From Acaryochloris sp. IP29b_bin.148 (lineage in GTDB: Bacteria; Cyanobacteriota; Cyanobacteriia; Thermosynechococcales; Thermosynechococcaceae): a stretch of DNA of 62,603 bases. The notes under the pieces were generated by a model. That model did not search any database. It saw only the letters and a program-made list of their open reading frames with translations, and was not told the DNA's origin. The stretch lies in the NCBI RefSeq assembly GCF_028285565.1, contig NZ_JANQOY010000113.1:1-62603 (forward strand), in the 5' to 3' direction. Positions 36,565-46,080 of the stretch are shown here, piece after piece. A program made the position numbers and the translations under genes. How positions within the stretch are numbered: the stretch's first letter is position 1; each line of letters opens with the position of its first letter.

Positions 36565-37428
36565 TCATTCCAGAACGAGCCTTTGAAACTCCTTTAATGC
36601 TTGAAAATACGGTTCACCTGCGACCTGAGGAAAGTTATTGTGACCCGCCCCTGCCACCCACAAGGATCGCTTAGGGCCAGAAACCGCCTCAAATAGCCGA
36701 CGACCATGCTCAATCGGAATTACCTGATCCTGTTCGCCATGCATCACTAACACAGGCACTTTTACCTGCTTTAGTCTGTCCAAATTTGTGAACTTATCAA
36801 AGGGTAAAAGGGGAAAAGGAACCACCACCCGAAACGTTGAGGTAAATGTGCTTTCCAAAATTATCCCTGCTACTGGATACCGTGCTGCCAAATATACTGC
36901 CGATCCACCCCCTAGAGAACGACCATGCACAAGCAACCGATTGGGTCGCACCCCCAACGTTTGGGTTAGGTAGGAGTAGGCTTGCTGAGCATCCTGATAG
37001 GCATTTTGTTCGCTGGGATGACCATCACTGGTGCCATACCCTCTGTAATCATAAGCAAACACATTGAGCCCTGATTGCTGTAGCTGCTCTAACCGAGGCC
37101 GAATATCCCCTAAATCTTCGGCATTGCCGTGGATATAGAGCAGCGTCAAGGTGGCTTGAGGATTGGGTAAATACAGGGCTGAGATCTTCTCCTTATGGGT
37201 GATAGGGAGCTTGAGAATCTCATCTGTATCTTGATAACTTGTGGGTTGAGGTAGAAAAATCATGCTGTCTGCCCTAAAAAAGATATACAGCGCAAAGCCC
37301 ACATATATCAATAAGGGGGACAGAATCAGTCTGGGCCAGCTAAAAGACCCAAATAAGATATTCCAGAAGTTTAACCGCACAATCTTTATACCTGCCTGAC
37401 GGGGATAGCTGGTTCCTAGTCTAGGCAA
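36565..37428 (-). CDS. Membrane-anchored alpha/beta hydrolase, Bem46/YfhR-like
   Basis: This 287-residue protein has an N-terminal membrane helix (LILSPLLIYVGFALYIFF) and a hydrolase domain: LLYIHGNAEDLGDIRPRL, YDYRGYGTSDGHPSEQNAY, nucleophile elbow VHGRSLGGGSAVYLA (serine), acid in VMHGEQDQVIPIEHG and histidine in GAGHNNFPQV. This is the Bem46/YfhR pattern, with the active site on the side opposite the anchor. Substrates are unknown. A GTG 16 codons inside the frame (VRLNFWN) is a possible alternative start. It is divergent from the pentapeptide gene, 39 bp away. Confidence 0.82.
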   Translation of the reverse strand: MPRLGTSYPRQAGIKIVRLNFWNILFGSFSWPRLILSPLLIYVGFALYIFFRADSMIFLPQPTSYQDTDEILKLPITHKEKISALYLPNPQATLTLLYIHGNAEDLGDIRPRLEQLQQSGLNVFAYDYRGYGTSDGHPSEQNAYQDAQQAYSYLTQTLGVRPNRLLVHGRSLGGGSAVYLAARYPVAGIILESTFTSTFRVVVPFPLLPFDKFTNLDRLKQVKVPVLVMHGEQDQVIPIEHGRRLFEAVSGPKRSLWVAGAGHNNFPQVAGEPYFQALKEFQRLVLE

Positions 37429-37467
37429 TTGAGCTATGGTTGAATCATCAGCAACGCCAGAAGATCT

Positions 37468-37962
37468 ATGAAGCTCAGTCGTGAAGAATTAAGTCGTCGC
37501 TATGCAGCCGGAGAACGTCGATTTGCTGGTGCAGACTTAACGGCCACGGACCTCCATCAGCTTGATCTGAGCCAAGCCGATTTCAGTGGAGCCGAACTTT
37601 GTAGTTGTGATCTGAGTGAGGCCAACCTCAGCCAAGCCGATTTAAGTGGGGCGGATCTGAGTGAGGCCAACCTGAGCCAAATCGATCTACACAAGGCGGA
37701 TTTGAGCGGGGTGGATTTAAGCGCTGCTAATCTCACAAAGGCCAATCTCCAGGATGCCGATTTGAGTGGAGTGGATTTAAGTGAAGCCAATCTGACAGAT
37801 GCAGACCTTCAGAATGCTGATCTAAGCGGGGTGGATCTGAGCGCAGCCAATCTGCAGGGGGCCAACTTACGGAGGGCTGATATGAGTGGTGTCGATGTCA
37901 GTAATAGCCGCTATTGCCAAACTATTTTTCCCAGCGGAAAAATTCGCAACGACCATTGCTAA
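37468..37962 (+). CDS. Pentapeptide-repeat protein
   Basis: This 164-residue protein is built almost entirely of A(D/N)LSx pentapeptides from about residue 22 to 145. It forms the quadrilateral beta-helix of the family, with a short N-terminal helix (SREELSRRYAAGERRF) and a non-repeat tail (YCQTIFPSGKIRNDHC). It has no signal peptide. Such proteins are numerous in cyanobacteria and usually of unknown role; a few act as DNA mimics or scaffolds. The DNA is itself repetitive, with AAGCCGATTTAAGTGGGG-like units, so copy number could change by recombination. Confidence 0.92.
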   Translation: MKLSREELSRRYAAGERRFAGADLTATDLHQLDLSQADFSGAELCSCDLSEANLSQADLSGADLSEANLSQIDLHKADLSGVDLSAANLTKANLQDADLSGVDLSEANLTDADLQNADLSGVDLSAANLQGANLRRADMSGVDVSNSRYCQTIFPSGKIRNDHC

Positions 37963-38198
37963 GGAGCGGACCCAACGGACTACCCGTAAATAAGCTCATT
38001 GGTCAGCTACTGATGCGAAACGTATCATTTATCACATGAGCATCCCTTTGATGATGCTTACCAGTTGTATTGCATCTGTGAAAAATAATGGTAAGAATAT
38101 TTATTAATAAAGATCCTTTTTCTTTTGGATCGCCGTGGAAATATCTAGATATCTTGCTATAAAAAGCTGATCACCCCAGAAAATCAATAGTTTTACTG

Positions 38199-40952
38199 AT
38201 GTCGATCGACCTGAACTTGGACGAACATTGTAACGTCGCGACTGCATGTTCCGTGTCTTCAGACATCATTGACCCGCAAAGAAAAATTAGACATCTGCTG
38301 ATCCTTGAAGATTTGGACGGCTTCCGTTTGGTTCCTTTGGAAGAGTCCTCCTATTTCTTGGGTCGAGATGTGACCAACTCCATTGTGGTCCGCTCCAAAG
38401 GGATCTCTCGTCAGCACGCGCTGTTCTTGCGAGTCACCGATGCGGATCCCAATAGCTATGGGTTTATGCTGATTGACGGTAATTTGCAGGGAGAACCCAG
38501 CACCAATGGCACAGCTGTCAATGGTGAGAAATGCATGTCAACCAAGCTCAAGCATGGAGACCAAATCGTATTTGGTCGTCAAATGACGGCCAAGTATTTA
38601 ATCTTAGGCGCGCTTTCTGATTCTGAATTTGAGAATTTCTGTCAGAACTTTAATTTTGAAGAGGCGGTTACCCACGATATTAATCCTCGGGAAACCGTTG
38701 TCCATGAGAAAGGGGATGCCCCCAGTTTTGGGGCAACGTCCCTCGTCAGGTTGGCGTCATTCCCAGAAATTCTGCCCAGCCCCATGTTTGAGATCAATCT
38801 TAAAGGGGATCTGACCTATATTAATCCAGCGGCCTATAGCGCCTTCCCTGATTTACCCCTTTTGGGTGTTCAGCATCCTACGATACAGGGACTGATCAGC
38901 TTAACCCAATCCTCCAATCAGAAAGTTCTGAGCCGGGAAGTGACTGTCGCCTATCAGGTCTATGAGCAGTCCATTCATTTTATCTCTGAGAATGATCTGA
39001 TTCGCTGCTGCCTATCTGATATCACTGAACGCAAAAAAGTAGAAGCTGAGTTATTTAAACGCGATCGCTTGCTCCAAAGTGTGGCAGAAGCCACTACCCA
39101 CCTGCTCGCCAACATTAGTTACGAAGAAGCCATTGATGCCGCCTTGGATCGATTTGGCACCACCGCAGGTGTGGATCGAATTTGCATTAGCGAGAATCAT
39201 GTTCATGCAGCAACTCACCGCTTAGCAACGACCCTTCGGTACGAGTGGACGGGAACAGCCATTGATTCCGTTCGCCACTTTGAACATCGGCAGAGTCAAC
39301 TCTATAGCAATCCCCATCTTCAACGGTGGTATACCACCTTAGCGGGTGGCACTGCCATCAGCGGCTTGACCCGTGATTTTCCGACTGCTGAACAGACGGT
39401 ACTGGAACAAGAGGGTGTGCAATCCGTTCTGGCCGTTCCCATCATTGTTAATAATAATTTTTGGGGGTTTATTGAACTCCATGATTGCAGTGACCATTAC
39501 CAATGGTCCGATCAAGAAGAAGCGATCTTACGGACGATGGCTGCCAGTGTCAGTGCCGCTTTAGAACGTCAAGATAAAGACGAGATTATTCATCAACAAG
39601 CCTTTCATGATGCACTGACGGGATTACCTAACCGCGTCCTATTTGCAGAACGCTTAGATCAAGCCTTGGCAGAAGCCCACCGCAATCACACCCACTTGGC
39701 CGTGATGTTTATGGATTTGGATCGGTTCAAAACCATAAACGATACCTTGGGCCATTCGGTTGGAGATGAATTACTCAAGGAAGTGGCGAATCGGTTGCAA
39801 AGTTGCCTTCGTGGAGGAGATACCGTTGCTCGATGGGGAGGAGATGAGTTTACGTTGCTGCTCTCTACGGTCAGAAATATTGAAGATGCTACGGGTACTG
39901 CCCAGCGCATTTTGAATGCCTTTAAGGAAGTGGTCGAAATCGATCACCACGAAATCTATGTCAATGCCAGTATTGGGATTGCCTGCTTCCCGGACGATGG
40001 TCAAAACTCAGAGGGGTTATTGCAAAATGCCGATGTTGCGCTTTATCAGTGCAAGGAACAAGGCCGAGGTATTTTTAGAGTCTATGATGCAGGCATGAAC
40101 TCCAAGGCAACAGAACTGTTTGCCCTGCAAAATAGTCTCCGCCATGCGCTAGAGCGAAATGAGCTATTACTGTACTATCAGCCTCAAATCAATTTACAAA
40201 CAGGTGAAATCACAGGCTTAGAAGCCCTGATTCGCTGGCAACACCCTGAACAAGGATTGGTGTCTCCGGCCACGTTTATTCCTTTGGCTGAAGAGTCTGA
40301 TCTCATCATTCATATTGGCAAGTGGGTACTCGAAGTTGCCTGCAAACAAGTGGTGGAATGGCAGCAGATTACGGGGATGCCGCTGTCTATCTCCGTAAAT
40401 TTATCAGCGCGTCAATTTTATGACCCGACTCTGGTGGAAACGATTGCCCAAGTTTTGCAACAAACCCAACTGGATCCTAAATATTTAGAACTAGAGATTA
40501 CGGAGAGCATTACGATTAAAAATATTTCCCTGGCTCAATCGGTTCTGCGACAGCTTCAAGGTATGGGAATTCGGATTGCGATGGATGATTTTGGGACTGG
40601 TTTCTCATCCCTCAACTATCTCACTCAACTTCCCTTAGATATTCTCAAAATCGATCAGTCATTTATTAAACGCTTAACTGCAGATGCCAGAGAGCTAGAG
40701 GTCATTAATGCCGTTTTGGCTCTGGGTAGAGGATTGAATCTGAGCGTAATTGCCGAAGGAGTAGATACACCTGAGCAGTTAGATCTATTGAAATCGCTAA
40801 AGTGTGAAATGGTTCAAGGTTTCTTGATTAGTCCGCCGCTACCCACGCTTGAGGCCACTGCTAAACTACAAACCAACTGGCTGCAACATCAAGAGTTAGA
40901 GTGTGATGCTAAGCAGACTGTGCCGCAGCCTACCTATTTACTAGTTGGTTGA
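38199..40952 (+). CDS. FHA-PAS-GAF-GGDEF-EAL cyclic-di-GMP regulator
   Basis: This 917-residue cytoplasmic protein has several domains. FHA (about 35-130: FLGRDVTNSIVV, GISRQHALFL, STNGTAVNG). A PAS-like segment (about 195-290) ends with DITERKKVEAELFKRDRLL. GAF follows (about 300-450). The GGDEF domain has FHDALTGLPNRVLFAERL and ARWGGDEFTLLLS, so the diguanylate cyclase site is intact. The EAL domain has GLEALIRWQHP, ITESITIKN, AMDDFGTGFSSLNYL and AEGVDTPEQ, so the phosphodiesterase site also looks intact. It could both make and degrade c-di-GMP, with FHA linking it to Ser/Thr kinase signalling. It is a single gene with no cognate kinase nearby. Confidence 0.93.
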   Translation: MSIDLNLDEHCNVATACSVSSDIIDPQRKIRHLLILEDLDGFRLVPLEESSYFLGRDVTNSIVVRSKGISRQHALFLRVTDADPNSYGFMLIDGNLQGEPSTNGTAVNGEKCMSTKLKHGDQIVFGRQMTAKYLILGALSDSEFENFCQNFNFEEAVTHDINPRETVVHEKGDAPSFGATSLVRLASFPEILPSPMFEINLKGDLTYINPAAYSAFPDLPLLGVQHPTIQGLISLTQSSNQKVLSREVTVAYQVYEQSIHFISENDLIRCCLSDITERKKVEAELFKRDRLLQSVAEATTHLLANISYEEAIDAALDRFGTTAGVDRICISENHVHAATHRLATTLRYEWTGTAIDSVRHFEHRQSQLYSNPHLQRWYTTLAGGTAISGLTRDFPTAEQTVLEQEGVQSVLAVPIIVNNNFWGFIELHDCSDHYQWSDQEEAILRTMAASVSAALERQDKDEIIHQQAFHDALTGLPNRVLFAERLDQALAEAHRNHTHLAVMFMDLDRFKTINDTLGHSVGDELLKEVANRLQSCLRGGDTVARWGGDEFTLLLSTVRNIEDATGTAQRILNAFKEVVEIDHHEIYVNASIGIACFPDDGQNSEGLLQNADVALYQCKEQGRGIFRVYDAGMNSKATELFALQNSLRHALERNELLLYYQPQINLQTGEITGLEALIRWQHPEQGLVSPATFIPLAEESDLIIHIGKWVLEVACKQVVEWQQITGMPLSISVNLSARQFYDPTLVETIAQVLQQTQLDPKYLELEITESITIKNISLAQSVLRQLQGMGIRIAMDDFGTGFSSLNYLTQLPLDILKIDQSFIKRLTADARELEVINAVLALGRGLNLSVIAEGVDTPEQLDLLKSLKCEMVQGFLISPPLPTLEATAKLQTNWLQHQELECDAKQTVPQPTYLLVG

Positions 40953-40971
40953 TGTGATCGCCTTTAGAAGG

Positions 40972-41751
40972 TTATTGCTGCACCAACATACTCACAAAAC
41001 GATCCAGGGACCAAGTTTTTCGCTCTGATACCTGACCATCGCCTAATTCAACAATTCGCTCTATCCCTTCTGTAGTTTTGGCAATATCAATGGAGTAAAA
41101 GGGAGCTTCAATGCGTTGAGTGACTGTTTTAACGATGGTAGGAATCTCAGCATTAGGGGAATAGGCATTGCCGTTTATCACAAAATACCTCAGTTCTGAT
41201 TGAGGTTGAAATTGCTCTACTCTGCGGACAGCAACCCCTCCTTCCAGTTCGCCCCGATACTGTTCAATCAGGTTGATAATTTTTACCGCTTGTTCTGGAG
41301 TATTGGCAATGGACCCTTGAGCATCGGTATTGGACTTCACAAAGTCTTTGATAAAGTAAGCATCCCAGTTCAAATTTGAGATTTGTTCCAGATAGTTGGA
41401 GCCTTTTTCCAGAAACACGGTTTCAGGAGTGAGTTCGGCACAGGCTGAATACCACTGATTGAGATGGTGGCAAAGGGTATAGTCTGCGGGTGAAGTGACG
41501 GGAATCCCTCCTTTCTTGCGGATAAAGTCGGTAAATTCCTGATAAGCGATGATATTAAACATCCAGCCGCGATATAAAACTGTTTCACCTGACTGAATAT
41601 GGGGTCGAGGTTTAAAGTCGCCAAAACTCAAATCATCATAGGCAAACAGAGAAGCAGGGATTCCCAATTTTTGAACGGCCACAAATTCATCCGTAAACGG
41701 CTGATCGGGTTCTTTGGGTTCAAGGGGGTTGCAAGGATACAGAATTCTCAT
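40972..41751 (-). CDS. ATP-grasp domain protein
   Basis: This 259-residue protein, read from MRILYPCNPLEP, resembles ATP-grasp (DUF4343-type) proteins: FIKDFVKSNTDAQGSIANTP for nucleotide binding, VEQFQPQSELRYFVINGNAY, and a late acidic/arginine segment. It may catalyse carboxylate-amine ligation, but no substrate can be named. Six upstream codons (MMATIT) are likely not used. It is on the same strand as the DUF5682 gene, 57 bp after it, and may be co-transcribed. Confidence 0.65.
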   Translation of the reverse strand: MRILYPCNPLEPKEPDQPFTDEFVAVQKLGIPASLFAYDDLSFGDFKPRPHIQSGETVLYRGWMFNIIAYQEFTDFIRKKGGIPVTSPADYTLCHHLNQWYSACAELTPETVFLEKGSNYLEQISNLNWDAYFIKDFVKSNTDAQGSIANTPEQAVKIINLIEQYRGELEGGVAVRRVEQFQPQSELRYFVINGNAYSPNAEIPTIVKTVTQRIEAPFYSIDIAKTTEGIERIVELGDGQVSERKTWSLDRFVSMLVQQ

Positions 41752-41808
41752 CGTGATAGTTGCCATCAAAAAGGGATTTTCTGACTGGACTCAAGTTCTG
41801 AGCATTCA

Positions 41809-44076
41809 TTACACCGACATGCCAAGCAGTTGGGCTACGAGGGGTAAGACTTTTTCGGCGCGATCGCAATCCAATACCTCCGATTCCCAGCCCTGTAATC
41901 CAGTGCCCACCGTCCCTTGCGTCACTCGTTCGCCCATCTGCCGTCGTTCAGCTGCCGGAAACGTCGAGAAGGTTCGCCGCAACAACGGTAATAGCGTCAC
42001 AAAGGTATCCGGTGCCAGTTCACACACCCACTGATTGAGGACCTGCCAAATATCCTGATCGTGGAGCAGCAACAGGCCACTGCCCTTGAGGAAACCTTCA
42101 ATCCAAGCCGCCGCTTGGGTGGGTTCTGTTGCTAAGGATAAAGCTAAGCCTAACTGTTGTGCCGCTCTTGACGGCTCAAACTGACCTCCATCTAGCAGTA
42201 GCCGACAGCAGCGACCGCCCAGCAATCCATGCAGGCTCTCGCGATTCACCAGCTGTTTCAGCACCATCCACCACATCTGTTGATGCTCCTGATTTTGGAG
42301 CAAATTAATGGCACTATGGGTTGCCATAATTTGCTTGTCGATCATGGCCGCCGCTTCATCATCTAAAGACGCGCAAGCCCCCGGTAAGCCAATACAGATG
42401 CGCGTAACTAAGCCATCGACCACATGGGTGACCACTGCGGTATCCGTTTGGCGCACATCCCGATACCGGAGGATTTGGGCTAAGGGCGGTAAGGCCGACA
42501 TCAGATGCACCACATCACTAGCGACCGCCGCTTCCGCCTGCAAGCGAGTCATCAGTTTGGCAATGGCCTCGGGAAGATCAGCCAGCAGCACTTTGTCCAA
42601 CAGCTCTGTTAGCTCAGGCAGATGGGCTGCATTTTCGGCCAGATCACAGGTATAGGCAGTGGTAGCTGCTTCAATCGTATTGCCCCATTGGCCCGCTTCA
42701 ATCAGGGCAATTTCAAACTCAGGCTGCCACTCCAAGGTCCAAGCCTCTTTAAAGGTCCCCTTCCCCCGACTGTAGGTAGAGCGGCCCCAGGGAATCCCTA
42801 ATAAATTGAGACGATGTAAGAGATGCGATCGCAACAAATCATTCGGCTTCCGCAAATCCAGCGCCAGCTCTTTGGATGTCACCTGCGGTTTAAGGCGCAG
42901 CTTCTTCTGCCAACGCTGTAAATCCACTTGCAAGGGCACCATCGGCGTATCGTCCGGGACTTGACCCATGCGATCGCTAATAATCAATCGCTCATGGATC
43001 AACTGCAACAGCAGTTCCTCGCCAAAGCAGAGCACCGTCTGGGCGGCTTCATTCAGTTCCGGCAATCCCGGTGTTGGGCAGTCCCGCAGCGCCGCTAAGG
43101 AAGTGGCCAGTCGCACTGCTTCAATCACGCTGGCAGAGGATGCATCAATATCCGCCTGCCGCAGCAGTCGGGCCACATGGGTCAGCCAGCGGACGGTGGG
43201 CTGATCCGATGCTGTCCATAAATGGTGATACCAACCCGGTGAGGCAATCCCCGCCCCATAGCCGCTGCGATTGGCTAGCCGCTCGTAAGTCCAAGGAATC
43301 CAGGTTGCAGTCACCTTCAGTTTGGGTAAGCCCTTGAGCAAGGCCGTATCCTGCTTAGCTGGTGGGAAGGGTTCTGCTAAAGCAGGAGTATGCCAAGCGC
43401 CACAGACAATCGCAATTTTTTCATACCCCGCTTTTTTGGCCTTGCGGATCGTTTGCCGCATATAGGCTTCTCGCAGGGCTTCTCGGTAGTCCCGATCAGT
43501 CTTTAAATCGGGTGGGTGGTCCTGTTCCATCTCCAATCGCAGCGCCGTCATTGCTTCAACAATGGCGGGAAACAAATCCGTCGTTTCCGATCGCTGCTCC
43601 ACCATTCGCTCCCACCAGCGTTCGCTATCGTTATAGCCAGCCGCTTGGGCGAGCCAAAACAGTGGGTCATGTCGGATCTCTGGCAGAGAAGCTGGAGACA
43701 CATCAACACTTGCATCGCTGTCTGCTTCAGGTGGCGATTCGTTCTGTTGCTGACGCAGGGCTAACTGATGGGTCTGGGGCAAATCCATCCACTGCACCGG
43801 AATTTGGTGTTGGAGGCCATAGTCTAGGGCCTGCCATTCGGGAGAAAAGACTGCAAAGGGATAATAAACGGCCTGTTGAGGTTGCTCTGGCGCATAGATC
43901 AAGATGGCGACAGGGGGATTCATCTTCGGGTTAACGATCTGCTCAATCACGCCAGCCGCATCCGGCGGCCCCTCCACTAAGATCAGATCGGGTTTCAGAC
44001 GTTCTAAGTTCTGGCGCAAGCTCCGGGCTGAACCAGGTCCATGATGGCGAATTCCAAAGGGATGAAGGGTTGGCAT
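41809..44076 (-). CDS. DUF5682 family protein
   Basis: This 755-residue protein, read from MPTLHPFGIRHHGPGSARSL, has LILVEGPPDAAGVIEQIV near the N-terminus, then VQWMDLPQ, KIAIVCGAWHTPAL and long helical stretches. These are features I associate with DUF5682. The N-terminal half has TraB/ChaN-like elements (histidines after GIRHHGPGS, VEGP). Members often lie beside MoxR ATPase and VWA-domain genes, forming a poorly understood chaperone-like system. No such partners are present here. The start at 44076 is chosen because family members begin with the FGIRHHGPG segment. Confidence 0.75.
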   Translation of the reverse strand: MPTLHPFGIRHHGPGSARSLRQNLERLKPDLILVEGPPDAAGVIEQIVNPKMNPPVAILIYAPEQPQQAVYYPFAVFSPEWQALDYGLQHQIPVQWMDLPQTHQLALRQQQNESPPEADSDASVDVSPASLPEIRHDPLFWLAQAAGYNDSERWWERMVEQRSETTDLFPAIVEAMTALRLEMEQDHPPDLKTDRDYREALREAYMRQTIRKAKKAGYEKIAIVCGAWHTPALAEPFPPAKQDTALLKGLPKLKVTATWIPWTYERLANRSGYGAGIASPGWYHHLWTASDQPTVRWLTHVARLLRQADIDASSASVIEAVRLATSLAALRDCPTPGLPELNEAAQTVLCFGEELLLQLIHERLIISDRMGQVPDDTPMVPLQVDLQRWQKKLRLKPQVTSKELALDLRKPNDLLRSHLLHRLNLLGIPWGRSTYSRGKGTFKEAWTLEWQPEFEIALIEAGQWGNTIEAATTAYTCDLAENAAHLPELTELLDKVLLADLPEAIAKLMTRLQAEAAVASDVVHLMSALPPLAQILRYRDVRQTDTAVVTHVVDGLVTRICIGLPGACASLDDEAAAMIDKQIMATHSAINLLQNQEHQQMWWMVLKQLVNRESLHGLLGGRCCRLLLDGGQFEPSRAAQQLGLALSLATEPTQAAAWIEGFLKGSGLLLLHDQDIWQVLNQWVCELAPDTFVTLLPLLRRTFSTFPAAERRQMGERVTQGTVGTGLQGWESEVLDCDRAEKVLPLVAQLLGMSV

Positions 44077-44287
44077 TAGGGAAAAACTAGGACATAACCA
44101 TTGATGATCTAAGCACAATTGATTCTATCGACACGGCGACCTATCAGTCTAAGATGCAATGGAAGGATTCTCTAACCCACTTCGTTGAACCCTGGACGAC
44201 TTGCAGGCCAGTTGTGGGGCTATTCCCGCAATGGTTGGGATGTGCCTGTTCCAGGGACTGATAGCGTGTCCTGCCGATGATTGAATG

Positions 44288-44306
44288 AACAGTTCGTTGA
44301 ACTGTT
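44288..44306. promoter_or_regulatory. Perfect palindrome upstream of the FTR1 gene
   Basis: AACAGTTC-GTT-GAACTGTT is a 19-bp perfect inverted repeat ending 62 bp before the FTR1 start codon. Its position fits an operator. It does not match the AT-rich Fur-box consensus, so the regulator is unknown. Confidence 0.5.
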
Positions 44307-44368
44307 TGATACACTAAAGTTTATTAAGATTATTTCTCAATAAAGTTCTTGCTTATCTACTGATGGTT

Positions 44369-45304
44369 ATGGATTTTTCAGCAGCCTTGCCCACCTTTGT
44401 GATCACTCTACGAGAAGGGGTAGAAGCAGCCCTTGTCGTTGGCATTGTCCTTGCCTGTTTACAGAAATCTCAGCGAAGTTATCTCAATCCTTGGGTTTAT
44501 CTGGGGATTCTGGCTGGCTTGTTGGGCAGTGCCTTAATTGGTGTTTCCCTCAATTGGACGCTCAATCGGCTGACTCTCACTCATGCCGACTTTGCCCCTG
44601 TCCTTGAACCCCTACTTAAGAGTGGACTGTGCTTGACGGCCATTGGTATGTTGAGCTGGATGCTGATCTGGATGACCCAACAGGCCCGTTCTCTGAAGAC
44701 TGAAATAGAAGGGTCTTTAATCGCCACCTTACAAAAAGAGGGACGTTCTGTGGGGTGGGGAGTGTTTACGTTGGTGTTGATTGCGGTCTTACGAGAAGGG
44801 TTTGAGACGGTTCTGTTTATTTTCACGAATCTCCAGCAGGGCGCTGCCGGGAGTGTGGGTGCGATCGCAGGCTTACTCGCAGCCACAGGTATCGGGTTTG
44901 GTCTCTTTAAGTTTGGCGTCAAAATCAATATCCGCCGCTTCTTTCAGGTGATGGGGATTTTCTTGCTGCTGATTGTCTCTGGATTGGTGGTATCCGTTTG
45001 CAAAAATATGGATGCTGCAGTTTTGGCCTGGGAGCACATCGCAACAACTCCTACTCGTTTGTGTTTTGCCCAAGACTCTTGTCTCTTGGGGCCACAACTG
45101 TGGGACACTAGCCACTTCTTATCTGATCATCAATTTCCAGGCCTGATCCTTAAAGCGCTCTTTGGCTATCGCGATCATATTTATCTGGTTCAAGCTCTGT
45201 CCTATGGCATCTTTGTGTTGACCGTTGGTCGTTTATACTTGCGCAGCTTACAGCCTCAGCCTAAACCTCAAATCAGGCCAACGGTTTATCAATCAGACTC
45301 TTAA
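44369..45304 (+). CDS. FTR1-family high-affinity iron permease
   Basis: This 311-residue protein (ATG at 44369; another ATG lies two codons before) has seven predicted helices and the two REGxE motifs of FTR1 iron permeases (LREGVEAALVVG near the start and LREGFETVLF near residue 145). The glutamates bind iron. FTR1 proteins move Fe3+ after oxidation, or Fe2+ in EfeU-type systems. No EfeO/EfeB-like or multicopper oxidase gene is adjacent. An EXXE-free extracytoplasmic loop with cysteines (RLCFAQDSCLLGPQ) precedes the last helix. A palindrome upstream suggests regulation. Confidence 0.9.
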   Translation: MDFSAALPTFVITLREGVEAALVVGIVLACLQKSQRSYLNPWVYLGILAGLLGSALIGVSLNWTLNRLTLTHADFAPVLEPLLKSGLCLTAIGMLSWMLIWMTQQARSLKTEIEGSLIATLQKEGRSVGWGVFTLVLIAVLREGFETVLFIFTNLQQGAAGSVGAIAGLLAATGIGFGLFKFGVKINIRRFFQVMGIFLLLIVSGLVVSVCKNMDAAVLAWEHIATTPTRLCFAQDSCLLGPQLWDTSHFLSDHQFPGLILKALFGYRDHIYLVQALSYGIFVLTVGRLYLRSLQPQPKPQIRPTVYQSDS

Positions 45305-45306
45305 AA

Positions 45307-46080
45307 TTAATCAGCCTTAGCAATCGATTTTGAATCACATTTAGCGGCGATCACAAAGGGTAGAGTTTGACCGAAGGCAGAACCACTACTGCTATGAACT
45401 TCGACATGTAAGTGTGGGGCTGTACTCCAGCCAGAATTACCGCTATAACCAATCAGCTGTCCTGCTTTCACTCGATCATTTACCCTCAGCGGGATTCTCC
45501 GCCTAAAATTCTGCTGCAAATGGATATAAGCCGATCGAACCCCATTGTCGTGTTCTAGCCAAATAAAGTTGAACTTATCGGCATTCTGCTTTTTACCCCC
45601 TTTGTCAGGGTAAGCATCGCGAAGACCAATGACTTTGCCACTCTGCATGGCATAGACGGGCATACCGATGGGCACACCAAAGTCATAGGCATATTCCATG
45701 CGCCCTCTGTGAGTGATACCTCGGGGTCCTTGACTTAAGAAGCCCTTCCCTTTGAGCGGATGGCAAAACCCCTGCAAGGCAGAACTGGGGAAATTAGAAA
45801 GCGGATGAGAGCCACCTCGATTATCGAACCATTGCTTACGCCCGATCTGGTTCAGCAATATATCGAGCAATGTAGTTGTCGATTTGGGCAAAACACCTCC
45901 TACGGGGAGCGGTGTAGGGATGTGAGCACCGGGTTGAGTCAGATTGAATCCGCTTCCTAACGATAGTCCAGTAATGACTGCGGCACTGAGAATTCCCTTT
46001 GAAAAGCATCTACGGGGGAGGAAAAGCGTGCTGTTCCTAGTGCGAGCGGGATAGGAAAATCGATTTCTGAAGGGACTCAA
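45307..46080 (-). CDS. M23-family metallopeptidase (LytM/VanX-like fold)
   Basis: This exported peptidase has its M23 domain in the C-terminal half: THRGRMEYAYDFGVPIGMPV supplies the first metal ligands (variant H..YD), VYAMQSGKVIGLRD follows, then WLEHDNGVRSAYIHLQQ and APHLHVEVHS. M23 enzymes cut peptidoglycan cross-bridges. The open frame runs to an ATG at 46269, but those extra 63 codons are cysteine-rich and cross an AT-rich hairpin at 46130-46161. A TTG at 46080 gives a basic-hydrophobic signal (RRCFSKGILSAAVITGLSLG), so it is my preferred though uncertain start. Confidence 0.75.
   Translation of the reverse strand: MSPFRNRFSYPARTRNSTLFLPRRCFSKGILSAAVITGLSLGSGFNLTQPGAHIPTPLPVGGVLPKSTTTLLDILLNQIGRKQWFDNRGGSHPLSNFPSSALQGFCHPLKGKGFLSQGPRGITHRGRMEYAYDFGVPIGMPVYAMQSGKVIGLRDAYPDKGGKKQNADKFNFIWLEHDNGVRSAYIHLQQNFRRRIPLRVNDRVKAGQLIGYSGNSGWSTAPHLHVEVHSSSGSAFGQTLPFVIAAKCDSKSIAKAD

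Noticed and set aside
37468-37962. Pentapeptide-repeat DNA as CRISPR or tandem non-coding repeat
   Set aside because: The repeat is in frame and coding; units are 15-bp based and encode the beta-helix.
43362-43934. 190-codon plus-strand open frame inside the DUF5682 gene
   Set aside because: It is a shadow frame of a well supported gene on the other strand, with no domain of its own.
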